Part shown: piece by piece, positions 1 through 7,433 of the stretch
Numbering within the stretch: position 1 is the stretch's first letter
Layout of the letters: the number at the start of each line of letters is the position of its first letter
Assembly: GCA_031279205.1 (NCBI GenBank)
Contig: JAITIX010000149.1
Span: 1-40,850, forward strand
Length of the DNA stretch: 40,850 nucleotides
Origin: Treponema sp.
GTDB taxonomy: Bacteria; Spirochaetota; Spirochaetia; Treponematales; Breznakiellaceae
Direction of reading: 5' to 3'
Notes under the pieces: generated by a model
The model's input: only the letters and a program-made list of their open reading frames with translations
What the model was told of the DNA's origin: nothing
Databases searched by the model: none
Translations under genes and position numbers: made by a program

Positions 1-2
1 AA

Positions 3-83
3 GGTTTTTATGTGGTTGAGCCGTCCGGCGATACGTTTCGCATTACTGAGCCGAAAGGCAAATACCATCCTCGTGAATGGTAA
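3..83 (+). CDS. C-terminal fragment of an unknown protein
   Basis: An open frame enters from the left edge and stops with TAA at 81-83, giving 26 residues ending in YHPREW. I do not recognise the family from so short a tail. It is read as coding only because the frame is open to the window edge and the stop is followed directly by a hairpin-rich region of the kind found between convergent genes. The preceding contig sequence would settle it. Confidence 0.3.
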   Translation, partial: GFYVVEPSGDTFRITEPKGKYHPREW

Positions 84-100
84 TTGTTTGTCTGGGTGCA

Positions 101-217
101 TCTGTGGGGCGGAAGCCCCGCAGAAGGGGTAGCGGAAAAGCCGTAGGCTTTGAAGCGAGGGGGGAAGACTTCCCCCTCCTTACCTTTGGGTATACCGGCT
201 CTTTGCACCGGTATACC
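101..217. other. Cluster of four hairpins between convergent genes
   Basis: Four stem-loops follow one another. 101-124 is a 10-bp stem closed by a GGAA tetraloop (GNRA type). 137-151 is a 6-bp stem AAAGCC/GGCTTT. 157-178 is a G-rich/C-rich stem. 189-217 is a perfect 10-bp inverted repeat GGTATACCGG/CCGGTATACC with a 9-nt loop. They lie between the stop of the left-edge fragment and the stop of the minus-strand nrdG gene, so a bidirectional termination zone is the simplest reading. None is followed by a clear T-run, and the GNRA loop would also suit a structured RNA or repeat element. 84-287 holds no gene that I can see. Confidence 0.5.
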
Positions 218-287
218 TGAACAATGAATAGGGAACTTACGCATGGTGCAGGTATATATGGCTGGCTTGTGTCAAATTGTCTCTTCG

Positions 288-992
288 CTATCCATTAGCC
301 CGCTTTCCCAGTTGAGCGGCCTTCTTCGCTAGCCTTGCGCCATCCTCCTTTTGGGCAGCGGGAAATGTATCCCACGCGGGATCAAGGCAGTTACCCGGCT
401 GGAAGAGTCTGAAAAACCATGGCGCGTGGTCAACGAGCGGGGCAAGCGCCTCAATGTCATTATCCGTAAAAAAACCATGGGGCAGGGCAAGACTGCGGAA
501 CTCGTGATCCACGTTTGCCGTGTGGATAAGGGCGGCGCTTTCCTTTAGCCGCGCTGTTGGGTTTTTCACGCCCAGTAAGGTGTAACGCGCGGGAGCGAGT
601 TTCAGGTCAAGGGCAATGTAATCAGGCGTGGTTTCCCTTTGCGAAAATAAGGTTTCCAGAACATGAGGCGCCATACCATTGGTATCAAGCTTTACCGGAA
701 GCCCCATGGCCTTGACGCGGGTGATTAGGGCTGGAAGCTCGTGATACAAGGTTGGCTCACCACCACTCAGTACCACGCCACCAAGTACGGCGCGGCGTTT
801 TTCGATATGACGCAGGGCCTGGTCTGGCGAGATAAACGCCTGGTCTGGCGCGTTGCTTGCCAGCACCAGTTCACGGTTCTGGCACCAGGGACAGCGGAGA
901 TTGCACCCGCAAAAGAACAGCGCTGCCGCGACCTTACCAGGGTAATCAACCAGACTGGTCTTTCTGAGCATAACTAAATTGTTGATGTCCAT
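288..992 (-). CDS. nrdG: Anaerobic ribonucleotide reductase activating protein (radical SAM)
   Basis: 234 residues. Near the N-terminus a YPGK motif is followed by the radical SAM cluster-binding motif CxxxCxxC (C30, C34, C37), and SGGEPT follows further on, as in the SAM-binding GGE motif. This arrangement is that of the TIGR02495-type NrdG, which uses a 4Fe-4S cluster and S-adenosylmethionine to put the glycyl radical on the class III (anaerobic) ribonucleotide reductase NrdD. It acts in the cytoplasm and fits a strict anaerobe. NrdD is not in this window; it would lie elsewhere, since the upstream gene at 1064 is divergent. Activation of another glycyl-radical enzyme remains possible. The length is normal and the start at 992 leaves a short divergent promoter region. 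Confidence 0.85.
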   Translation of the reverse strand: MDINNLVMLRKTSLVDYPGKVAAALFFCGCNLRCPWCQNRELVLASNAPDQAFISPDQALRHIEKRRAVLGGVVLSGGEPTLYHELPALITRVKAMGLPVKLDTNGMAPHVLETLFSQRETTPDYIALDLKLAPARYTLLGVKNPTARLKESAALIHTANVDHEFRSLALPHGFFTDNDIEALAPLVDHAPWFFRLFQPGNCLDPAWDTFPAAQKEDGARLAKKAAQLGKRANG

Positions 993-1063
993 CGCTAGAC
1001 TATACTGCTTTTCATCAGATTTGGCTCCAGAGGTTTTGTTATGGCTAAAGAATTTGCTATGAT

Positions 1064-1856
1064 ATGAATATGTATAAAATTACCCTCTTAATCGCGCTTA
1101 TCTTCCTTATGACGATGCATGTTTACGCTGATCTTGATTCATTCAGCGACCACGTTATTGAGTCGGAGCAGAATCCCAAGCCTGAAACGCCTCCCGAATT
1201 CGGCGAGGAGCAATCGTCGAACAGTGGCTTTGCAAGTTTTCTGGCGCAGTTGTTTGGCATTCTCTGGTATTACGATAATGTTTATATCTATATATGGGGA
1301 TTATCCTTACCATGCAAGGGGGTATATCCAGCGTCCTATCAATGATCCGTTCATAAATACGAAGGTATACCTCGATGACGCGAAATACTACTGGTTTTCA
1401 ACGAGCCTGAGTGGTTTTTATCTCAATAGTCTTGGTGGTGGCTCTTGGGTTTCTTTCAGTGGTAACGCTTATAAGTTCATTGGGCATTATGCTGATGTCT
1501 ATTTTATAACAGACGCGCGAGAGTTTCAGATTGGAACGCGGCTTGGCGCGCATTTTTCGCTTTTGCAGTTCAATCCGTTCAACGCCAGCTTCTATATCCA
1601 GTGGCAGTTCTGGAACGGCGTACTTTTGCGGCATGGGGTTACGCTGGGCGTTGAACTGCGCCTGTATCCAGTGAAGCCACTCACGTTCAGGTTCAAGGAG
1701 GGCGCTCAATTGTTTGAGCGCTTTTCGATAGGCGAACTGGACTTTGAGATGGGTATTATGATTGAAGCGTGGGAATGTTTTGCCGGCTATCGTTCATGGA
1801 CACTCGATAACGAAACGTATGCCGGCGCTTACCTCGGTGTCCGGCGCTATTTTTAA
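1064..1856 (+). pseudogene. Frameshifted secreted outer-membrane-like protein
   Basis: The first segment, from ATG 1064, begins with a hydrophobic signal peptide (MYKITLLIALIFLM, then VYA) and an acidic proline-rich stretch. It runs out of frame after about 1290. The +1 frame continues from there to a stop at 1856 with a coherent beta-rich sequence (many alternating aromatic residues, repeats of GVELRLYP type, terminal RRYF), as in an outer-membrane or surface barrel protein. The two halves join at a TA-rich run, 1288-1299 (CTATATATGGGG). Adding one TA unit would restore a single frame of about 264 residues. So this is either a pseudogene, a slippage-controlled gene or a base-calling error. 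There is no clear ribosome-binding site; a TATGAT box touches the start codon at 1058-1063. No family was recognised. The end overlaps the end of trpG by 4 bp. Confidence 0.6.
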
Positions 1857-2421
1857 CGTATTGTCAGAAAGTTTGCCAATATGGTTTTGCCATGAGGAGT
1901 CAGGATTGATTCCGGGTGAAATTGCAAGCCATAGACTGCGTAGTCGCGGTGCTGTACGGCCATGATTTCGCCGTCGCTCGTGGTGGCTGTTACCACGAGC
2001 GTGTCGGGGAGCGTGTCAGGCAGGGCTGCGAGTGAGTGATAGCGCGCGCCCTGTATGGCAGGCGGCAAGTCGGCGAACAGGACGCAGGCTGGATCGAGCG
2101 TGATGGAGGACGCTTTGCCGTGCATGAGAGTCTTGGCGTAGGAAATCGTGGCGCCAAAAACTTCGCAGATTGCCTGGTGTCCGAGGCACACACCCAGAAT
2201 GGGGATGTTTCCCGAAAAACTGGAAACTACGTCCTCACAGATGCCTGCGTCGGCGGGTCTCCCGGGCCGGGCGATATAACAATATGGCTTGGGTGAAGCA
2301 CGACAATATCCGCGAGGGAGCTTTCATCGTTACGGACGACCTTTATATCAGGATTCAGGCTCCTAATGAGCTGATAGAGATTAAACGAAAAGCTATCATA
2401 GTTATCAATGAGTAGGATCAT
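1853..2421 (-). pseudogene. trpG: Anthranilate synthase glutamine amidotransferase, frameshifted
   Basis: Class I glutamine amidotransferase that supplies ammonia to TrpE in the first step of tryptophan synthesis, or to PabB for folate. The first frame (from ATG 2421) starts ILLIDNYDSF and reaches SPGPGDPPTQA, then hits a stop. The second frame resumes with GVCLGHQAICEVFG, containing the nucleophile Cys, and ends with the QFHPES triad motif. The frames meet at about 2241-2247, where one base (or four) appears to be missing. All catalytic motifs survive, so the break is recent or is a sequence error. The start overlaps the trpE stop as ATGA, the usual translational coupling. PabA activity cannot be excluded, because amphibolic TrpG/PabA proteins look alike. 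Confidence 0.85.
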
Positions 2422-3887
2422 GCCTCTCCTCCGTTTGATTGTTGCAAGGCGTTTAAGACTGCCTTCATTTTGTTGTTACATTCTTCGTATTCGTTAGCCG
2501 GTACGCTGTCCGCAACGATTCCCGCGCCGGAATGGACAAAGACCTTGCCATTTTTCTTGAATGCGATTCTGCCTGCGATGCAGGTGTCCATGTCGCCGGT
2601 AAAGGAGATGTAGCCGATTGCCCCGCCGTAGATGCCCCGCTTGTTGTTTTCAAGCTCATTGATGATCTGGCAGGCGCGTATCTTGGGCGTGCCGGAAAGC
2701 GTCCCCGCAGGCAGAACCGCGTCAATGGCGTCAAGCGCGGTTCTGTCAGCCCGAATCTTGCCCTTAACTGTGGAACCAATATGCATCACATGGGAAAAGC
2801 GTTCAACGGAAAGGTGCTTGTCCACCGAGACCGAGCCGAATTCGCACAGCTTCCCATGTCGTTACGACCCAGGTCAACGAGCATATTATGCTCGGCAAGT
2901 TCTTTAGGGTCGGCAAGCAGTTCCTGTCCAAGCGCCTCGTCTTCATCGGGGCTTGCACCGCGCCGCCGCGTACCGGCCAGTGGGAAGGTGAAGAGCGTGT
3001 TATTCCGCAGTTTGACCAGCGTTTCTGGTGATACGCCCACGATTTCAATGTCGTCGCTGGAGAAGTAGAACATATAGGGGGAAGGATTTGTCTCCCGCAG
3101 GATACGGTAGGTCTCAAAGATGCTTCCTTCCACATCAGCCTCAAGCCGGTTAGATAGCACCACCTGAAAGATGTCGCCCTCGTGGATGTGGTCTTTGGCT
3201 TTTATCACCATGTCGCAGTACTGATTTTTGTCAAAGAGCGCACGAAACGGGGAGCGTATGAGCAGGGGCTTGAGCGTTGCGCTTTCCCCACCCGTGATGA
3301 GCCGCTCAATGTGGTCCAGTTCGCCAATGGCGCGCTTATGGTTTTCCTCCAGAGCCTCGGTACTGATATTCACAATGATGATGATCCTTCCCTCAAGGTG
3401 ATTGTAGACGATTACCTTGTCAAAGAGCATGAGGTCTACATCCTTAAAACCTTCGCTGTCTTCAGCGTCTAGGTTTAGACATGGCTCTTCGTATTTGACA
3501 TAGTCGTAGGAGAAGTAGCCGACCAGCCCACCAGAGAGGGGTGGCAATTTCGGCAGTATTGGACATTTGTTGTCTTCGATGATCTGTTTGATGTAATCAC
3601 CCGGTTTATCCGTAGTGAGGTTAAGGCGTGTCCCGTTTTTAATACTGAGAGCCCTGTTCAGGCAGGTGATTTCCAGTTTGGGGTCATACCCCAGAAAGGT
3701 ATAACGCCCTCGTTTGTTTGGGTCTTCAAGGCTTTCCAGGATAAAACACTGTCCGGCTCACGTTCTTGAGAATCAGGAACGTATCAATCGGCGTTCGTGT
3801 TCCCATTGGCATAGTTTTTGAAACTGGAATCCTCCGATAGCCATCGGTAAGCGCGGCTACCTGTTCCGGGCTTGGCTGATAACTCAT
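2418..3887 (-). pseudogene. trpE: Anthranilate synthase component I, two frameshifts
   Basis: Chorismate-utilising enzyme that makes anthranilate with TrpG. The conceptual protein is 490 residues from ATG 3887 (SD AGAGG just upstream), the normal TrpE length. The N-terminal part shows the CFILES-type tryptophan-binding region; the core has FPLAGTRRRG, DLGRNDMG, SGTPKIRA and the C-terminal GAGIVADSVP. The frame is broken twice: near 3753-3758 (one base extra, leading to an early stop) and near 2850-2856 (one base lost from a G run, after DLGRNDMG). The LES motif favours TrpE over PabB. No other trp genes are present in the window, so this is a two-gene trpEG unit. As written, no active enzyme can be made without correcting both shifts. 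Confidence 0.88.
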
Positions 3888-3974
3888 ACAAACCTCTTTC
3901 TGATAGTTGATGTTTCTTTATCATAGAAACCTATTTGATATGTCAAGCCTTCTCGTGGTAAAAGGCCGTAAGCT

Positions 3975-4988
3975 TCAGGTGAGGCGCGTTACTTTTGGTG
4001 GGGCTATGGATTGCTTCCCTACGATACGTCCATCGATAAAGGTTCTGCCGCGAGACCGGTATGCGTTACTTTCGATATGTTCAATAAGCAGATTCACCGC
4101 AGTCTGACTCATGGCCTGAAGGTTCACCTCAAGGCTGGTAACGCCCAAGCCGGCGGTTACAAGTTCGCTTTCATTGTCAAAGCCCACGATTGACACGTCG
4201 TCGGGGACTTCCAGACCAAGGTCCTGCAGACGTTTGATCACGATGCCGGCCAGTTGGTCATTGTTGCAGATATATGCAGTAAAGTCGCCGATTCGCAGGT
4301 CAAAGTCGATGTATTGTCCGCGTTCATCGCGGTCGTCAATGGCTGGTTCATAAGGCAGTTCCATCTCAAGCATAGCTTTGCAAAAACCCATGTATCGGTC
4401 GAGTATACTTGTAGTGGCGGAGGTCGAGCCGATGAACCCTATCCGCGTATGTCCCACATCAATGAGGAGTTTGGTGAGATTGTAGGAACCAAGGAAGTTG
4501 TTTGAAGCCACACAGTCGCAGATGCCAATGTCTGAATAGAAATCGAGAAATACCAGGCGCTTCACTTTGGCGGTAATCATAGCGAGATAGGGGTCTGGGA
4601 ACTGGCCAAGGAGGATAAGGCCGTCGACCTTGTTGGTGGAGATACAGGCTGGAACCACACAACGACCTTCTTCATCATTTTCAACGATTTCAAGGATACC
4701 CGAATAGGGTGTTGGTTTGAACGTTGAGAGCAAATGCCGGTAAAAAACCCAGTAAAAGGAAGTTTCGCCCAAGTACTTTGCCGAAATAAGGATACCAATA
4801 GCATAGTGCCGACCCATACGCATAGCGTGGGGCAGGCCATTGTACACATACCCCAGCTCAGAGGCTTTCTGAATGATCGTCTTCCGCAAATCCTCGCTCA
4901 CCCCTTCCCTGCCGGTAAGAGCCTTACTGACGGTTACGGTACTTATACCAAGCTCCTTGGCAATGTCGCTCATCCTTACTCGCTGCAT
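3975..4988 (-). CDS. LacI-family transcriptional regulator
   Basis: 337 residues, the standard LacI length. Residues 1-60 hold the helix-turn-helix and hinge: MSDIAKELGISTVTVSKAL is the classic DNA-reading helix pair. The remainder is a periplasmic-binding-protein-like effector domain ending with DDVSIVGFDNESE and a C-terminal core typical of sugar-responsive members. It should be a DNA-binding repressor released or activated by a small ligand, probably a sugar or nucleoside, but the ligand cannot be read from the sequence. No sugar operon adjoins it: trpE lies downstream in the same direction and YitT is divergent. Start chosen at 4988, with a GGAGAG-like ribosome site just upstream. Its target may lie elsewhere on the chromosome. 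Confidence 0.92.
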   Translation of the reverse strand: MQRVRMSDIAKELGISTVTVSKALTGREGVSEDLRKTIIQKASELGYVYNGLPHAMRMGRHYAIGILISAKYLGETSFYWVFYRHLLSTFKPTPYSGILEIVENDEEGRCVVPACISTNKVDGLILLGQFPDPYLAMITAKVKRLVFLDFYSDIGICDCVASNNFLGSYNLTKLLIDVGHTRIGFIGSTSATTSILDRYMGFCKAMLEMELPYEPAIDDRDERGQYIDFDLRIGDFTAYICNNDQLAGIVIKRLQDLGLEVPDDVSIVGFDNESELVTAGLGVTSLEVNLQAMSQTAVNLLIEHIESNAYRSRGRTFIDGRIVGKQSIAPPKVTRLT

Positions 4989-5101
4989 ACTCTCCGTCCA
5001 TAATTAGTTTATACGTTATTTTGATATTAGATACGGGGCAGGCATATGTCAAGGCTGTTATGCAAAATTTCAATTTAGTCTATAACAGATACTTAACGTG
5101 A

Positions 5102-5193
5102 GTTCTTAGTACCGATTCGCGTCCTAGCTTAGTACAGAAGTGCGCCATAGCCTTGTCCCGGAGCACGCCATAGCTTAGTACCGGAGCGTGTAC
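5102..5193. repeat. Four tandem copies of a degenerate 23-bp repeat
   Basis: Units run 5102-5124, 5125-5147, 5148-5170 and 5171-5193, each close to TAGCTTAGTACCGGAGCGYG plus three bases; a partial fifth starts at 5194 and runs into the inverted repeat. The array lies in the gap between the divergent lacI-type and yitT-type genes. The units differ at several positions, so the array is old. It has no spacers and no coding potential. A binding array for a regulator or a relict minisatellite are both possible. The rest of 4989-5324 holds only a weak 7-bp inverted repeat at 5055-5088 and no gene. Confidence 0.75.
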
Positions 5194-5198
5194 TAGCT

Positions 5199-5275
5199 TA
5201 ACGAGAGTTCGACCGGATTCTCGCCAGACACGTGTAGCGGTACCAGATACCTTCACTAACGTCGAACTCTCGTTA
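5199..5275. repeat. Perfect 15-bp inverted repeat
   Basis: TAACGAGAGTTCGAC at 5199-5213 is matched by its exact reverse complement at 5261-5275, with 47 nt between. The left arm continues the preceding 23-bp array, and an 18/20 match to TAGCTTAACGAGAGTTCGAC recurs at 24920-24939. This looks like a dispersed element with terminal repeats or a regulator site used in pairs. It lies about 50 bp upstream of the YitT-like start, so it could affect that gene. No T-run follows it, which argues against a simple terminator. Confidence 0.75.
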
Positions 5276-5324
5276 CTTATATACTTCGTTTTTGTTGACG
5301 CTTTTCCTCTGCCGATACTGAAAC

Positions 5325-6209
5325 ATGAATATGATTATCCCCGATAACACTACTCATACCGTCAAACGGATTCTGCTCATCATCGCTGGCTCTGTTCTGA
5401 TGGCGTTTAATATCAATACCTTTGTAAACGCCGGTGGGCTTATCCCCGGTGGATTTACCGGACTTTCTCTCCTTATCAAAGAAAGCGCATTCCGTTTCAG
5501 CAATATTGATATTCCGTTTAGTGTCATCTTTTATACCCTAAACGTGATACCAGCGATTATCAGTTTCCGGTTTATCGGAAAGTGGTTCACGCTCTATTCC
5601 TGCCTGATGATACTTATAAGCGGCTTGCTCACCGACTGGATGCCGTCGATGTTCATCGACTTTCTCCAGTTTCATGATATGCTGCTGTCTGCGGTATTTG
5701 GCGGCCTGCTGAACGCGGGTGCGACCATACTGTGTCTTATGGCTAACGCGACCAGTGGCGGTACGGACTTCATTGCGATATTTATGGCTGAACGTTACGG
5801 CAAGGATGCATGGAATTACATTTTCGCTGGCAACTGCGTTGTGCTGGTGGTGGCGGCTTATCTTTTCGCTGTGGATAAGGCGCTCTATTCCATTATCTTC
5901 CAATTCACTACGACAATAACCCTGAACACCCTGTACCACGGCTATCAGCAAAAAACACTGCTCATTATTACCAATCAGGCGGACGCGGTGTACAAGCTGA
6001 TTCGTGATAAAACAAACCATGACGCAACCACGTTCACCGGAATCGGGCAGTATAAGAAAACCGAGAGGATACTGCTCTATTCCGTGGTAGCCGCTAACGA
6101 GGTTCCCCTTCTGGTGAATGAAATCAGAAAAGTTGACCCTGCCTCGTTTATCAACATCCTGAAAACAGAGCGCTTGACCGGCCGTTTCTACAAACCGCCC
6201 AAAGACTGA
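5325..6209 (+). CDS. YitT-family membrane protein with DUF2179 domain
   Basis: 294 residues. Roughly residues 15-200 contain five or six hydrophobic segments with the family signature GGLIPGGFTGLSLLI and NATSGGTDFIA. The remaining 90 residues form the soluble C-terminal domain (DUF2179) with TTFTGIGQYKKTER, a hallmark of YitT/YvjA proteins. They are inner-membrane proteins of uncertain transport function. The start at 5325 has no strong ribosome-binding site; an in-frame ATG two codons later is an alternative. It is alone on its strand here: the next gene is convergent and only 39 bp away, with no obvious terminator between them. Confidence 0.9.
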   Translation: MNMIIPDNTTHTVKRILLIIAGSVLMAFNINTFVNAGGLIPGGFTGLSLLIKESAFRFSNIDIPFSVIFYTLNVIPAIISFRFIGKWFTLYSCLMILISGLLTDWMPSMFIDFLQFHDMLLSAVFGGLLNAGATILCLMANATSGGTDFIAIFMAERYGKDAWNYIFAGNCVVLVVAAYLFAVDKALYSIIFQFTTTITLNTLYHGYQQKTLLIITNQADAVYKLIRDKTNHDATTFTGIGQYKKTERILLYSVVAANEVPLLVNEIRKVDPASFINILKTERLTGRFYKPPKD

Positions 6210-6248
6210 TCGCGTGTCAGACGCTGAAATTCAGCGGCGGTTTTCTCC

Positions 6249-7394
6249 TTACTTACGCTCGTCTTCTTTCTTACTGCTGGCGGAGGCTACTATCTGCTCA
6301 ACCGAAGCGATCTCTACCAGACGGTCATCCTGCTCAAAGAAGTTTTCTTTAGCAATGGCCTTAATCACCGCGTCCTGTATGTTTATGGGAATAACGAGAT
6401 CGTGGCCTTCCTTGGCATGGGAAGCCGAATGGTCTTCATGCTTGCCGCCTGAGTAAAAATGCAGTTCAAGTGGGATGAGCGTTGCGCCACGTGCGCCGGC
6501 ATTCATCGCAGCCCGGTTAAACGGGTCGAGAGAGCCTTCATCCGCGACTATCGAGACGCAACTAAACTTCTTAGCGCTACTCTTGGACGTTTCATGATTC
6601 CGGCTTCCGCCCAGTCGTCGCCATTCACTTGATCCCTTCATCTGGTCCATCGCGGCAATGACTTGATCCATAGTCGCGGCATGGGCTCGTTTACCCCTGC
6701 GTACCCGCAGGTTAACCGCCAAAGCGCGGATGTTGATCTCATACAAAAAGCCCTGACCAGGCAGGTCAAGGCGCGCCTTATGCCGGATAATGCTTTCAAC
6801 CAGTTCAGCATCGTTGCGGGGTACAAGCAAGTACATCACTTCTTTTTCCACAGAAATGGTAATGCGAAGCAGACGCAAGCGGTCACGGATGCCCATACCC
6901 GTGCCAAAGGAGATGAGCGGCACACAAAGCCCCATCTCCAGTATGGTAGTGGCAATGGATGAGGCCATGCCCCGCTGTACTATGCAGATGAAAACAGAGT
7001 GATTTTCGGCAACAGCTTCTGTATTGCTGTTGGCTAGGGCAGTGAGCCGCTCTATATCGAACTCAAGCGGCGTGCGCCGCAGGAGGGTCACGTCCTTCGC
7101 ATACACTGAACCACGGCCAGGCAGGTAGAGATCGGCTGCTTCAGCAAGCCGGCGCATGACGCTAGCCTCAAAGTTCTTTGGAATGTAAAACCGGTAGAAC
7201 AGGGCGCGGCTTTCCTCTGGGGTAGTAGTGGGACGAAGGCCCAGAAAGCCAGCGCGATCAAGTAGGGTTACTTGTTTCGCCCGCTGTACATACACTTCGG
7301 GTATATGTAAATCATTGAGTGCCTTATCAAGCTCGTCCACCACATTGGCGTCCGCTGTGCAGGTTATCTTTGAAAGGTTTGTTTGCGTTTGCAT
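6249..7394 (-). CDS. Triple PII-like regulatory protein paired with DUF1538
   Basis: 381 residues that divide into three PII-like units. Unit 1 (about 10-108) ends in DLYLPGRGSVYAKDV, unit 2 (about 132-233) in ARLDLPGQGFLYEINI, and unit 3 (about 278-370) lacks that loop but keeps the ferredoxin-like pattern ending in EIASVEQIV. PII proteins are trimers that sense ATP/ADP and 2-oxoglutarate and bind membrane transporters; three units in one chain could form a pseudo-trimer. It lies 39 bp downstream of the DUF1538 gene on the same strand, as in other genomes where DUF1538 proteins sit beside PII homologues. Inference: it gates or senses the state of the DUF1538 membrane protein. The T-loop uridylylation site of GlnB is not recognisable. 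Confidence 0.75.
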   Translation of the reverse strand: MQTQTNLSKITCTADANVVDELDKALNDLHIPEVYVQRAKQVTLLDRAGFLGLRPTTTPEESRALFYRFYIPKNFEASVMRRLAEAADLYLPGRGSVYAKDVTLLRRTPLEFDIERLTALANSNTEAVAENHSVFICIVQRGMASSIATTILEMGLCVPLISFGTGMGIRDRLRLLRITISVEKEVMYLLVPRNDAELVESIIRHKARLDLPGQGFLYEINIRALAVNLRVRRGKRAHAATMDQVIAAMDQMKGSSEWRRLGGSRNHETSKSSAKKFSCVSIVADEGSLDPFNRAAMNAGARGATLIPLELHFYSGGKHEDHSASHAKEGHDLVIPINIQDAVIKAIAKENFFEQDDRLVEIASVEQIVASASSKKEDERK

Positions 7395-7433
7395 TCCTTT
7401 ATTCCTTTTATAAAACGATTTAACACTATCGCA

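Noticed and set aside
2532-3472. Plus-strand open frames opposite trpE
   Set aside because: They are antisense to clear TrpE homology and arise from its codon pattern.
5290-5323. Promoter TTGACG at 5295 for the YitT-like gene
   Set aside because: The -10 box would fall on the start codon, leaving no room for a leader.
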